Assembly (NCBI GenBank): GCA_937943605.1 | Contig: CALEAW010000062.1 | Span: 1 to 64,000, forward strand | Origin: an uncultured Sutterella sp. | GTDB lineage: Bacteria; Pseudomonadota; Gammaproteobacteria; Burkholderiales; Burkholderiaceae_F | DNA: 64,000 nucleotides | Reading direction: 5' to 3' | Shown here: positions 55,382 through 63,838 of the stretch, in pieces | How positions within the stretch are numbered: the stretch's first letter is position 1 | How the letters are laid out: each line of letters opens with the position of its first letter | Position numbers and translations under genes: made by a program | The notes under the pieces: model-generated | Seen by the model: only the letters and a program-made list of their open reading frames with translations | What the model was told of the DNA's origin: nothing | Database searches by the model: none

Positions 55382-55408
55382 AAAAAAAGGCTTCAGAAAA
55401 ACTGAAGC
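55382..55408 (-). promoter_or_regulatory. Terminator-like hairpin in the metG leader
   Basis: On the minus strand, GCTTCAG-TTTTT-CTGAAGC (55390-55408) is followed by CTTTTTTTA, a compact intrinsic terminator, 26 bases before the metG ATG. A TACAAT on the same strand about 10 bases upstream could be the -10 box. It may attenuate metG, or stop minus-strand transcription coming from the mrp side. Confidence 0.6.
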
Positions 55409-55556
55409 AACCATTTATTGTACCGTAGCTCGTTATTTTGAGTGCGATAACATACAGTCGAATTGGGTTTTAATCGTATCTTTAGTGCTTGCACAGGATA
55501 GAATGCATGTAATGCCACAACTGCGTGTACTCGCAGTCTATTTGGAGAATAAGTTT

Positions 55557-56645
55557 ATGACGATTTCTACGGAAGCGATTAAAACAGCGCTGTCTGCTTT
55601 GATTGACCCAGTCACAGGCACTGACTATGTGTCTGGCAAGATGTTTAAGAGCGCCGAAACGGATGCTGAAGGGAATGTGAAGGTTTTTATCGAACTTGGT
55701 TACCCGGCTCGTTATCGTGCTCAGTCTGTCGGTGAGGCGGTTGGTGCTGCTGTCAAAGCCGCTGGTGCAACTTCGGTAGAGGTTAGTGTTACCCAAAATA
55801 TCATTGCACATAAGGTTCAAGGTACGTTGCGCGTCATGCCTGGCGTCAAAAACATCATTGCTGTGAGTTCGGGTAAAGGGGGCGTCGGTAAGTCCACGGT
55901 GTCTGCTAACTTAGCGCTTGCCTTAGCACATGAAGGTGCTCGCGTTGGTGTGCTCGATGCCGATATTTATGGTCCTTCTCAGCCGAAGATGTTAGGCGCT
56001 TCTGGTCAGCCTGTCAGCGTTGATGGCAAGTCCATTGAGCCGATGGAATCTTTGGGTCTTCAGATTAATTCGATTGGTTTTATGGTCGAAGAAGATGATC
56101 CGATGATTTGGCGTGGTCCGATGGCAGCAGGCGCTTTGCAGCAGTTGATCACTCAGACCAACTGGCACGATCTTGACTATCTGATTGTTGATATGCCTCC
56201 GGGAACGGGTGACATTCAGCTGACGTTATCTCAGCAGGTGCCTGTGACAGGTGCCGTGGTGGTGACCACTCCTCAGGATATCGCGTTGATTGACGCTAAG
56301 AAGGGACTTCGTATGTTCCAAAAGGTCAATGTGCCGATTCTGGGGATTGTTGAAAATATGTCTGTCTTCATTTGCCCACACTGTGGCGAAGTAGAACATA
56401 TTTTTGGCGAAGGTGGTGCTCAGCGTATGAGTGAGCAGTATGGTGTACCTTTGCTTGGCGAATTGCCGCTTTCTGCTTCGATTCGTGAACGTGCTGACAG
56501 CGGTTGCCCGACAGTGGCTGCTGATCCCGATAGCAAGGAAGCCTTGATGTATCGCGAAATGGCCATGAAGGTGGCTGGTGCACTTGCTCGCCTGACGAAG
56601 GATTACACGGCACGTATGCCTGGCATTCGAGTCGTTAATGACTAA
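55557..56645 (+). CDS. mrp: Iron-sulfur cluster carrier protein Mrp/ApbC
   Basis: Mrp/ApbC is a P-loop ATPase that carries Fe-S clusters to target enzymes. From the ATG at 55557 (GGAG box nine bases upstream) it has 362 residues: a MIP18-like N-terminal domain (about 5-75), the deviant Walker A GKGGVGKST, the DMPPGTGD switch, and the C-terminal cluster-binding CPHC. A TTG-initiated frame from 55485 was rejected because the ATG has the better ribosome-binding site. metG and mrp are divergent neighbours in many proteobacteria. Confidence 0.95.
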   Translation: MTISTEAIKTALSALIDPVTGTDYVSGKMFKSAETDAEGNVKVFIELGYPARYRAQSVGEAVGAAVKAAGATSVEVSVTQNIIAHKVQGTLRVMPGVKNIIAVSSGKGGVGKSTVSANLALALAHEGARVGVLDADIYGPSQPKMLGASGQPVSVDGKSIEPMESLGLQINSIGFMVEEDDPMIWRGPMAAGALQQLITQTNWHDLDYLIVDMPPGTGDIQLTLSQQVPVTGAVVVTTPQDIALIDAKKGLRMFQKVNVPILGIVENMSVFICPHCGEVEHIFGEGGAQRMSEQYGVPLLGELPLSASIRERADSGCPTVAADPDSKEALMYREMAMKVAGALARLTKDYTARMPGIRVVND

Positions 56646-56669
56646 AGTGAGCTAGAGTAGCCAACAAAC

Positions 56670-56704
56670 AAGGGGTGTCAAAATCAACATTTGACACCCC
56701 TTTT
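56670..56704. terminator. Bidirectional terminator between mrp and the flavin reductase
   Basis: AAGGGGTGTCAAA (56670-56682) pairs with TTTGACACCCCTT, ending at about 56702, with T tracts on both strands. Confidence 0.93.
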
Positions 56705-56740
56705 GATTAAGTTACATGGCTGAGTGCCACGAATAGTGAA

Positions 56741-57826
56741 TTAATCTTCGTCCATGTTCGGCGTTTCAACGCCCAAAACTTTGTGAAGCTTAGGAGAGGT
56801 CGTGGTGTACTGCAAGAAAACACGCTTTTCAGGGAAGACGTAGTCACAGGCGGCAAAAGCAGCGAGCGCGCATTCATGGAAGCCCGACAAGATGAGCTTT
56901 TTCTTACCAGGATAGGTATTGATGTCGCCCACAGCAAAAATGCCTGGGATGTTCGTTTCAAAGCGAGCAGTGTCCACAACGATCTGCTTACGCTCTAAGG
57001 TGAGACCCCAGTTCTCGATGGGGCCAAGTTTGGGTTGTAGACCGAAGAAGACCAAGAGGTGGTCGAGAGGAATGCGACGCGTAACGCCATCGGCACCTGC
57101 AACGAGCACTTCGGTGAGTTTATCATCGGCTTCGTTAAACCCCGTGATCTGACCGACTTCAAACTGCATTTCCCAGTTTTCGCAAAGTTCTTTCATCTTG
57201 GCGACAGATGCGGCTTGTGCTCGGAAACCGTCACGACGATGGACAAGCACAACGCTTTCAGCCTTGCCGACTAAGTTAAGAGTCCAGTCGAGAGCAGAGT
57301 CACCGCCGCCGCAGATCACGACATTTTTACCTTCGAAAATAGACGGATCCTTGCAGCTGTAGTGCAGTTGAGTGCCTTCAAACTTTTCAATGCCCTTCAC
57401 GCGTAACGGACGAGCCTGGAAGGAACCGACACCAGCTGCGATAATGACTACCTTGGTCATAAAACGAGAACCAGTGCTCGTTTCAACATAAAAGCGACCA
57501 TCTTCTTGTTTTTCTACACGCGTTACTTCCTGGCCAAGATGGAATACTGGGCCAAAATGGTGGTTCTGCTTCAGGAGGTTTTCTGTTAATTCATACGAAG
57601 AACAAACAGGAACGGCAGGTATGTCGTAGATGGGTTTGGTCGGATAGAGTTCCATGCATTGACCACCAACATTCTTGAGAGAGTCAATAACGTGGCACTT
57701 GATTTCAAGCAACCCTAATTCAAACACCTGAAAGAGACCAACAGGACCTGCGCCAACGACCACAGCATCAGTTTCAATAAGTTCGTCCGTATCTTCAGCA
57801 ATGGTCAGGTAATCTTCGATAGCCAT
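56741..57826 (-). CDS. Thioredoxin-reductase-like ferredoxin/flavodoxin-NADP+ reductase
   Basis: This 361-residue FAD/NAD(P)H oxidoreductase belongs to the TrxR-like FNR group (YumC type). It has the FAD-binding GAGPVGLF motif near residue 26, NVGGQC, the NADPH-binding GGGDSALDW, and a C-terminal [16 protein letters not shown] block. The CxxC disulfide of true thioredoxin reductase is absent, which separates the two families. The C-terminal extension past the last FAD strand is also an FNR trait. A TTG four codons upstream (57838) is possible, but the ATG at 57826 is preferred. The electron partner is not encoded nearby. Confidence 0.9.
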   Translation of the reverse strand: MAIEDYLTIAEDTDELIETDAVVVGAGPVGLFQVFELGLLEIKCHVIDSLKNVGGQCMELYPTKPIYDIPAVPVCSSYELTENLLKQNHHFGPVFHLGQEVTRVEKQEDGRFYVETSTGSRFMTKVVIIAAGVGSFQARPLRVKGIEKFEGTQLHYSCKDPSIFEGKNVVICGGGDSALDWTLNLVGKAESVVLVHRRDGFRAQAASVAKMKELCENWEMQFEVGQITGFNEADDKLTEVLVAGADGVTRRIPLDHLLVFFGLQPKLGPIENWGLTLERKQIVVDTARFETNIPGIFAVGDINTYPGKKKLILSGFHECALAAFAACDYVFPEKRVFLQYTTTSPKLHKVLGVETPNMDED

Positions 57827-57927
57827 ATTTATATTCAATTCGAGTTATAAAAAGGAGCCTTCTCATTAGAAGGCGATGGTGGCAGTATTTTCGCACGCTT
57901 CGAGGGCAAAATCAGCCTGTAAAACCA

Positions 57928-59433
57928 TTAGTTTCGGTCTTTTTGCTTTTCAATCAACAGTTGATTGCGTAACTCTCGGAGTCGGGCATCAATTTGACTC
58001 ATGGTATAGAAGTCGCCATCCGACGCTTTTTGAGCGAGGGAAAGCTGATAAACCGCGGCTTCAGTAGAACCTAAGAGTGCGTACATTTCTCCTGTATGGA
58101 AGTATTGCAAACTACGCTGATTGAGTTTTTCGTAAGAACGAGCCAAAAGTCCATGGTAGTTTGCACTGTCGGAGCCGAGCGTTTCGTTGTTACGTAAAAA
58201 ATGAATGAGATCTTTATGTCGACCTTCTGCATAAAGTAAGTCAACATAGTTTTCGGCGATCATGGTCGAAAGCGGAAAACGGTCGAGTGCTTTTTTGGCT
58301 CGATCTAGTGCTTTCTGTTTGTCAGCTTTGTTCGTCGCAACGTCATACTCAGTACGCGTAAGGTTACGTACTAAGATGGCGCTATTGCCCGCTTGCATGG
58401 CCGCACGGGCATGCTTCAGAGCATCTTCAGATTGGTGTAACTGTTGAGCGACCACCGAAAGACCATAGTGGAGAATGGGAATTTCTGAGCCTGTGGCAGT
58501 CTGCAGTCGACGGTTGAATTCTTTCTGGATCTTAAACCAACCGTCATGCCGCGTTTCTTGGAGAACTTCAAGACGTACTTGAATCAAACGGAAGTCCAAA
58601 CTGTCACGATGAATACGTCCTGGTAACTGGCGAGTACGGTTTTCCATGTCGGACATGCGCTCGACAGTTAATGGATGAGTGGACAAATAAGCAGGTGCGG
58701 CAGACTCATAAAAGCGGTTGCTCGAGTGTAGACGCTCAAAGAAGCTTTCCATACCTTTGGGATCGAAACCGGCGTTATAAAGCGTTTGTAATCCAATACG
58801 GTCAGCCTCACGTTCGGCATCTTGAGAGTAGTTGAGCTGAGATTGAATCATGGCAGCTTGAGACCCCATTGCAACAGCTGCCGCGGCATGACCGCCAGAG
58901 CTACCGCCAGCACGGGCGGCAAGAATGGCAAGCAAAAGCGAACCGATGGTGATGGCCATATTGCTTTTTTGCCCCTCGATCATACGGGCAATATGACGCT
59001 GAGAAACGTGCCCAATTTCATGACCAACGACACCTGCGAGTTCACTTTCATTTTTCGCGCCAATGATGGTGCCAGTGTGTACGGCAATATACCCGCCAGG
59101 GAGTGCGAAAGCATTTAATGAACTATCTCTAATTGGGAAGAAAAAGAATTGATAGGTGTAAGTATTGGCACGACTCACAAGTTGGTAGCCAAGGCGGTTC
59201 AGATATTCACTCGTTTCAGGATCGGTCATGTAAGTGGGATCTGAACGCACTTGAGTCATGATTTGTGCACCCAGTGCCCGTTCGTCGCTAGGGGATAATT
59301 CTGAGCCTGCTACTGTACCGAGACTCGGTAAGTTCAGGTCGAGTGCTGTGGGGCCTGCAGACAATGCGGCGTTTGGTAGTCCTGCTGTCGTGCAGGCGGC
59401 GAGAAGCAATAACCAAGCTTTTGTTTTCATCAT
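57928..59433 (-). CDS. bepA: BepA-like periplasmic M48 metalloprotease with TPR repeats
   Basis: BepA (YfgC) degrades stalled LptD and other misassembled outer-membrane proteins and helps correct LptD disulfides. The 501-residue protein has a signal peptide (about residues 1-26, ending LSAG), an M48 domain with zinc-binding HEIGH at 138-142 and a second metal ligand in DAEREAD, and C-terminal TPR repeats (about 330-495). The GHAAAAVAMG insert after the active-site helix is typical. lptD and surA in the same window are its functional partners. It is transcribed alone. Confidence 0.92.
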   Translation of the reverse strand: MMKTKAWLLLLAACTTAGLPNAALSAGPTALDLNLPSLGTVAGSELSPSDERALGAQIMTQVRSDPTYMTDPETSEYLNRLGYQLVSRANTYTYQFFFFPIRDSSLNAFALPGGYIAVHTGTIIGAKNESELAGVVGHEIGHVSQRHIARMIEGQKSNMAITIGSLLLAILAARAGGSSGGHAAAAVAMGSQAAMIQSQLNYSQDAEREADRIGLQTLYNAGFDPKGMESFFERLHSSNRFYESAAPAYLSTHPLTVERMSDMENRTRQLPGRIHRDSLDFRLIQVRLEVLQETRHDGWFKIQKEFNRRLQTATGSEIPILHYGLSVVAQQLHQSEDALKHARAAMQAGNSAILVRNLTRTEYDVATNKADKQKALDRAKKALDRFPLSTMIAENYVDLLYAEGRHKDLIHFLRNNETLGSDSANYHGLLARSYEKLNQRSLQYFHTGEMYALLGSTEAAVYQLSLAQKASDGDFYTMSQIDARLRELRNQLLIEKQKDRN

Positions 59434-59570
59434 CCATCCTTGGAGTTCAGATACAGTTTCTCTAACTGAGGAAGATGTTAGACAAAACTGAAAGCGTGAT
59501 GGTTATCATAAAGGGCTGATGCCCATAATTGGTATGGTTCTATGGCTCAAAACAAGGAAAGGTAACGAAA

Positions 59571-60050
59571 ATGAGCGAACTGACACATTTTGATGAGTGC
59601 GGACAGGCACATATGGTGAATGTTGGAGAAAAGGCTGAGACCCATCGCAAGGCTGTTGCTAGTGGTCGTATCAGCATGGCGCCTGCGACATTCGAATTGA
59701 TTGCCTCGGGTTCGGCCAAGAAAGGGGATGTGTTGGGGATTGCACGTGTGGCAGCGATTATGGCTAGTAAACGTACGGCCGACCTGGTGCCCCTTTGTCA
59801 TCCGATTGGCTTGACGCGTGTGGCTGTGGAATTTGAAATGGATCAAGTTCAAAATGCTGTCGTGTGCCGTGCGACGTGTGAGTGCTATGGCAAGACGGGT
59901 GTGGAAATGGAAGCCTTGACGGCTGTGCAGGTTGGGCTCCTGACGATTTATGACATGTGTAAAGCCGTTGACCGAGGGATGGTTATGTCTGATATCCGTT
60001 TGTTGGAAAAAGATGGCGGTAAGACAGGTCGTTGGACGGCTGATGTCTAA
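59571..60050 (+). CDS. moaC: Cyclic pyranopterin monophosphate synthase
   Basis: MoaC makes cPMP from the MoaA product in molybdenum-cofactor synthesis. The 159-residue protein has the MVNVGEK start, the PLCHPIGLT catalytic loop, and the C-terminal [27 protein letters not shown] segment. An upstream in-frame ATG at 59544 or start at 59529 lacks support; the ATG at 59571 has an AGGAAAGG box and fits relatives. No other moa/moe gene is close. Confidence 0.96.
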   Translation: MSELTHFDECGQAHMVNVGEKAETHRKAVASGRISMAPATFELIASGSAKKGDVLGIARVAAIMASKRTADLVPLCHPIGLTRVAVEFEMDQVQNAVVCRATCECYGKTGVEMEALTAVQVGLLTIYDMCKAVDRGMVMSDIRLLEKDGGKTGRWTADV

Positions 60051-60056
60051 TGAATC

Positions 60057-60097
60057 AAAAAGGGAGTGTTACGCTGATTGGGCAACACTCCTTTTTT
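60057..60097. terminator. Bidirectional terminator between moaC and the NarL-type gene
   Basis: AAAAAGG-GAGTGTT pairs with AACACTC-CTTTTTT around a 13-base loop. T tracts are present on both strands. Confidence 0.93.
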
Positions 60098-60101
60098 ACA
60101 C

Positions 60102-61055
60102 TTAAGTATCTGAAATGAGATTTAAAGCACGAGCCTCGTAAACGGCCTCACCGCGCGAATGGACTTGTAATTTTCGGTAGATTTTCTTGATATGCGCCGT
60201 GACTGTGTGGGGCGAAATAACCAAGATGGTGGCGATATCCGAGAACGAAATACCCTTGGCGAGTAGTTCGAGAATTTCAAGTTCACGATCTGATAAGTCT
60301 GGGATGTCTGGTGTACGCGTAGGATGTTCATCGCGCTTTTTGAGTTGCATGGCGCGCAAAACATGGCGTGTAATCGCGGGAGACATCGGGGAACCGCCGC
60401 CTTTGAGCAGGCGCACGCAATTGGCTAAGTCTTCACTTGTGTTACGTAAAACATAACCTAATGCACCACAACGAATCGCGGTCATGACGTAGGCAGGCTC
60501 GCTACGGAAGGTGTAGCAAAGCACATTGAGATCAGGACGCTGGGCAACGATTGGCGCGTAAATTAGACTGGTTTGAACCCCGCTAATCAAGACATCGGTG
60601 ACTAAAACATCAATGTCCGAACGAAGATGTAAGAGGGTTTCAAGTTCACTACCTGTCGTAGCTGTACCAACCACGTTCATATCGTTACAGCTCAGAGAGG
60701 AACTGAGTGCGCGCACTGTGGAGCGGTTGGCTGCAGCCACTAAAACACGAATGCGAGACTTAGATTGCGGTTTCTCGTGAATTAGATGGGGTCTCGGTTC
60801 AGGAATGTTGCTGTGAGCAATGATGCGTTTGTGCTGAACGAGATTGACATTTTTTTCACGCTTGCTTAGTGGCGCTGTCGTTCGTAGGTCAAGCTTACGA
60901 GCAGAAGGTTGCTTAGCCGTCGATTGCGACATTGACTTTCTTAAGCAAACAACACGTCGAAGCCCGGGTTTTCCAAGCGCTCTAAGCTCGTCCGAGTCAG
61001 GGGATTGACTAGTTGGGTTGGGGACAAAATTTAGAGGATCATTAGATGCAGTCAT
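60102..61055 (-). CDS. Orphan NarL/LuxR-type regulator with degenerate receiver and long N-terminal tail
   Basis: This 317-residue protein has three parts. Residues 1-100 are basic, polar and probably disordered. Residues about 102-220 are receiver-like, and 254-316 form a LuxR-type helix-turn-helix (DLSDRELEILELLAKG, then SPHTVTAHIKKIYRKL). The receiver keeps the phospho-site aspartate D154 (VLVTD) and T182. The acidic pair that binds Mg2+ is replaced by Ala (LVAAAN, 105-110), and the conserved Lys is Arg204 (YVLRN). Phosphorylation in the usual way is therefore unlikely. No histidine kinase is adjacent. The ATG at 61055 was chosen over an upstream start at 61163. Confidence 0.85.
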   Translation of the reverse strand: MTASNDPLNFVPNPTSQSPDSDELRALGKPGLRRVVCLRKSMSQSTAKQPSARKLDLRTTAPLSKREKNVNLVQHKRIIAHSNIPEPRPHLIHEKPQSKSRIRVLVAAANRSTVRALSSSLSCNDMNVVGTATTGSELETLLHLRSDIDVLVTDVLISGVQTSLIYAPIVAQRPDLNVLCYTFRSEPAYVMTAIRCGALGYVLRNTSEDLANCVRLLKGGGSPMSPAITRHVLRAMQLKKRDEHPTRTPDIPDLSDRELEILELLAKGISFSDIATILVISPHTVTAHIKKIYRKLQVHSRGEAVYEARALNLISDT

Positions 61056-61191
61056 GGTGTAACTAAGCTTTTGTAGGGTCGTCTGCAACGACAACGGTCG
61101 ATGGCCTTCAGAAGGAGCATTGCGTACGTTATACCGTATTTTTGGGATTTCTGCGAATAACAAAAACGAAATCGTACGGATAATTGTAAGA

Positions 61192-61227
61192 AAAGCGACA
61201 CGTCGATCGTTGTCGATATGTCGCTTT
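61192..61227 (-). terminator. Terminator after the tandem Usp gene
   Basis: AAAGCGACA (61192-61200) pairs with TGTCGCTTT (61219-61227). On the minus strand it is followed by TTTTCTTAC, 40 bases past the usp stop. Confidence 0.85.
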
Positions 61228-61267
61228 AACTGAAGGATGTCAACTCAGAACGTTTATCAAAACGCAG

Positions 61268-62167
61268 TTATGCCTGGCGAATGATGAGTAATGGGACATC
61301 GCCCGTCGCAGCTATACGAGTAGCCGTGGAACCCATCACAGCAGCTTTGAAGCGGCCGTATCCATGAGAGCCCATGACGACCAAGTCCAGTTTTTTCTTC
61401 TTGGCAAAAGCTGCAATTTCATCCCCTGCGTTACCAACCAAACAGATTTCCTTGGTCTTAATGGCGGCTTTCGCGAACATGGGACGTAACGGTTCAACCG
61501 CTTCGTTGAATTCATCTTTTTGCAGTTCGAGAACTTCTTCTTCAGAGAGGGCAGGTAATGCCATTCCGGCCATATCAGGCATGACAGCACCAGCATAGTC
61601 GCTGACGACGTTGATCAGATAGAACTGAGCACCCGTGCCAAAAAGGGAAATATGCTTAAGAGCGTATCGGACGGCAGCGCGGCCATACTTGGAGCCGTCA
61701 ATAGCAATGCCAACCTTGAGTGCATCATTTTGAGGCGCCGTCTTGTCCCGTAACATCAAAACAGGACACTTGGACTTTGCCAAAACACCATTCGAGACCG
61801 AGCCAAAGAAGAGGCCACGCAAGGCTGTTTGTCCGCGAGAGCCCATCACAATCAAGTCCGCACCGAATTTTTCAGCTTCAGCAGCGATGGCGTCCGAAGC
61901 TTCTCCAACGATAAAAGTTTCCGAAGCTTGAAAGCCCACTTTGCTGAGTGCTTGCCGAACAGGCTGGAAAACTTTCTCGGCTTCATCTTCGTAATAGCGA
62001 GTGAGAGAGTCTTGCCCTACGAGACGACATGCGCGAGCGGGTAACGGTAATTGAACGTTCAAAATTTCAATTTCAGGATTGCTACCGAGCAAAGTAGTAC
62101 GACTGGCGATAAATTCCACAGCATGCATGCTGTTTTCGCTTCCGTCAACGGGAACAAGGATTCTCAT
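61268..62167 (-). CDS. Universal stress protein with two UspA domains
   Basis: From the ATG at 62167, which has a near-perfect AGGAGG ribosome-binding site, the protein has 299 residues and two UspA domains: about 1-145, starting MRILVPVDGS, and about 155-299, starting KVGIAIDGS. Each ends with an ATP-binding loop of the type GSRGQTALRGLFFGSVS or GSHGYGRFKAAVMGSTA, so nucleotide binding by both halves is plausible. A frame reaching 62281 has no start signal. Function in stress survival is inferred from the family only. Confidence 0.9.
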   Translation of the reverse strand: MRILVPVDGSENSMHAVEFIASRTTLLGSNPEIEILNVQLPLPARACRLVGQDSLTRYYEDEAEKVFQPVRQALSKVGFQASETFIVGEASDAIAAEAEKFGADLIVMGSRGQTALRGLFFGSVSNGVLAKSKCPVLMLRDKTAPQNDALKVGIAIDGSKYGRAAVRYALKHISLFGTGAQFYLINVVSDYAGAVMPDMAGMALPALSEEEVLELQKDEFNEAVEPLRPMFAKAAIKTKEICLVGNAGDEIAAFAKKKKLDLVVMGSHGYGRFKAAVMGSTATRIAATGDVPLLIIRQA

Positions 62168-62408
62168 ATAACCTCCTGTGAGTATTCTTGGGGACATCAA
62201 ACTTTGCTTTAGACTACGGGGATACCGTTGATGCAAACGTTTCGTCCTTGAGAATAATGTACTCTGAATCGTTGAAAACATCGATTGAGAACAGGTTGCT
62301 AAGGGTGCTTTTTCTTGCTTTAAAACAAGAAAAAATGAAAAAAATCATCGTTTGTTTTTCGATGCTAGTGTTTACAAATCAAATGTACGGACAATTAAGG
62401 AATAAATC

Positions 62409-63203
62409 ATGAGTGTAACTACCGATGATCGACGATTTGGAGGTATAGGTCGTCTATTTGGTGAGGCAGTCGGTGCTCAATTGCAAGGGAGCCATGTGGT
62501 TGTTATTGGGCTCGGCGGCGTTGGTAGTTGGGCGGTTGAAGGGCTTGTTCGTAGTGGCATTGGACGCTTGACGCTGATCGATGGGGATACGGTCGCTCTT
62601 TCCAATACCAATCGGCAACTACCAGCGCTCGAAGGGGAATATGGTCGAGCAAAGGCGGATGTGCTTTATGAGCGTTGCAAAGCTATTCATCCAGATTGTC
62701 AGGTTGAAGTAAAGAAAGTCTTTGTGACACCAGACAATGTCCACGAAGTTCTTCCAAAAGATGCGCAGTGGATTGTCGATTGTATTGATGATCTAAAAGG
62801 CAAGGCCGCCATACATGCTGAAGCAAGACGGTTAGGGATACGAACGGTTTGTGCTGGTGGCGCAGGTGCTCGTACTGATCCGTCTCGAATCGAGGTGTCT
62901 GACTTGGCCCGTGTCAAAGGTGATCCGTTGCTAGGCAAATTGCGAACGATCCTCAGAAAGGAATATAGGTTTCCTGTTGGCTCAGCCGATGGAAAGTCTC
63001 AACCCTTTGATATTCCAGCGGTGTATAGCAATGAACCGCTACGCCAACCAGGGGCTGATAGTTTGGCTGTTGTTGGCGCCAAGCCAGGCGAGCGGATTGG
63101 GTTTGGAGCCTTCGTGGCTGTCACGGGTACAGCTGGCTTACGACTTGCCTCGATTGTGATTAACGATATTGCGGCCTCTATTGACGATGGTGATTTAAAA
63201 TAA
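62409..63203 (+). CDS. tcdA: tRNA threonylcarbamoyladenosine dehydratase (TcdA)
   Basis: TcdA (CsdL, YgdL) cyclises t6A37 to ct6A in tRNAs reading ANN codons, using ATP. The 264-residue E1-like protein has the nucleotide-binding GLGGVGSWAVEGLVRSGIG segment, LIDGDTVALSNTNRQ with the adenylation arginine, and VDCIDDLKGKAA. Length matches E. coli. It has an AAGGAATAAATC ribosome-binding region. Its partner sulfur-acceptor genes (csdA, csdE) are not nearby. Confidence 0.94.
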   Translation: MSVTTDDRRFGGIGRLFGEAVGAQLQGSHVVVIGLGGVGSWAVEGLVRSGIGRLTLIDGDTVALSNTNRQLPALEGEYGRAKADVLYERCKAIHPDCQVEVKKVFVTPDNVHEVLPKDAQWIVDCIDDLKGKAAIHAEARRLGIRTVCAGGAGARTDPSRIEVSDLARVKGDPLLGKLRTILRKEYRFPVGSADGKSQPFDIPAVYSNEPLRQPGADSLAVVGAKPGERIGFGAFVAVTGTAGLRLASIVINDIAASIDDGDLK

Positions 63204-63215
63204 AGGCAATCTTAT

Positions 63216-63239
63216 CTTTGGCATGATTTGATGCCAAAG
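63216..63239 (+). other. Short perfect hairpin between tcdA and usp
   Basis: CTTTGGCAT (63216-63224) pairs with ATGCCAAAG (63231-63239) around a 6-base loop. A weak T tract follows only after 14 bases, so it may be an inefficient terminator or a processing site. Confidence 0.5.
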
Positions 63240-63262
63240 GTTAACCGTAAAGGATTTTTGAC

Positions 63263-63697
63263 ATGTACAAGCGAATTTTAGTTCCCACTGACGGTACTGT
63301 GATGTCAGATAAAGCCGTAGAAGGTGCCGCGAACTTTGCTAAGTCGCTCGGGGCTTCTGTGGTTGTTGTTACGGTAGTTGAACCGTACTCCTATACCAAT
63401 TTGTCGGAATATCGTCCTGAATCCATTGAACAGTACGACGAACGTGTGACGGCGGAAGCAGAGGATCGTTTACAGACGGCAAAGCGTCGTTGTGATGAAA
63501 TTGGTGTACCGACGACGACGTTGATGGTCAAGGGTTTTTCACCGGCTGAGTGCATTATTGAACAAGCGAAAAAGCAAGACTGCGATGTGGTGTTTATGGC
63601 TAGCCATGGACGTCAAGGCTTTACGGCAGTCTTATTGGGCTCCGAGACCCAAAAGGTTCTGACGCATTCTCATATACCTGTCATGGTTTATCGATAA
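63263..63697 (+). CDS. Universal stress protein, single UspA domain
   Basis: This 144-residue UspA-family protein starts MYKRILVPTDGT and ends with the ATP-loop pattern ASHGRQGFTAVLLGSETQKVL and HSHIPVMVYR. The G-x2-G-x9-G(S/T) motif is present, so ATP binding is likely. It follows tcdA by 59 bases and is a second, distant paralogue of the tandem Usp gene at 61268. Confidence 0.92.
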   Translation: MYKRILVPTDGTVMSDKAVEGAANFAKSLGASVVVVTVVEPYSYTNLSEYRPESIEQYDERVTAEAEDRLQTAKRRCDEIGVPTTTLMVKGFSPAECIIEQAKKQDCDVVFMASHGRQGFTAVLLGSETQKVLTHSHIPVMVYR

Positions 63698-63720
63698 GCA
63701 ACGATTTAAAGCAGTGCGTT

Positions 63721-63749
63721 CTGATTGTTTCGGGTAATTTCTGTACAAT
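63721..63749 (+). promoter_or_regulatory. Possible promoter for the last gene
   Basis: CTGATT (63721-63726), a 17-base spacer and TACAAT (63744-63749) lie about 90 bases before the final start codon. The -35 box is weak. Confidence 0.35.
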
Positions 63750-63838
63750 TTTGACGCTACTTCAGACGCGTGATGGCGCGATTAAGTTTTTTGATAGAGC
63801 TAGTGCCAAATTGAGTGACTAGTTCTTGGGAGATATTT

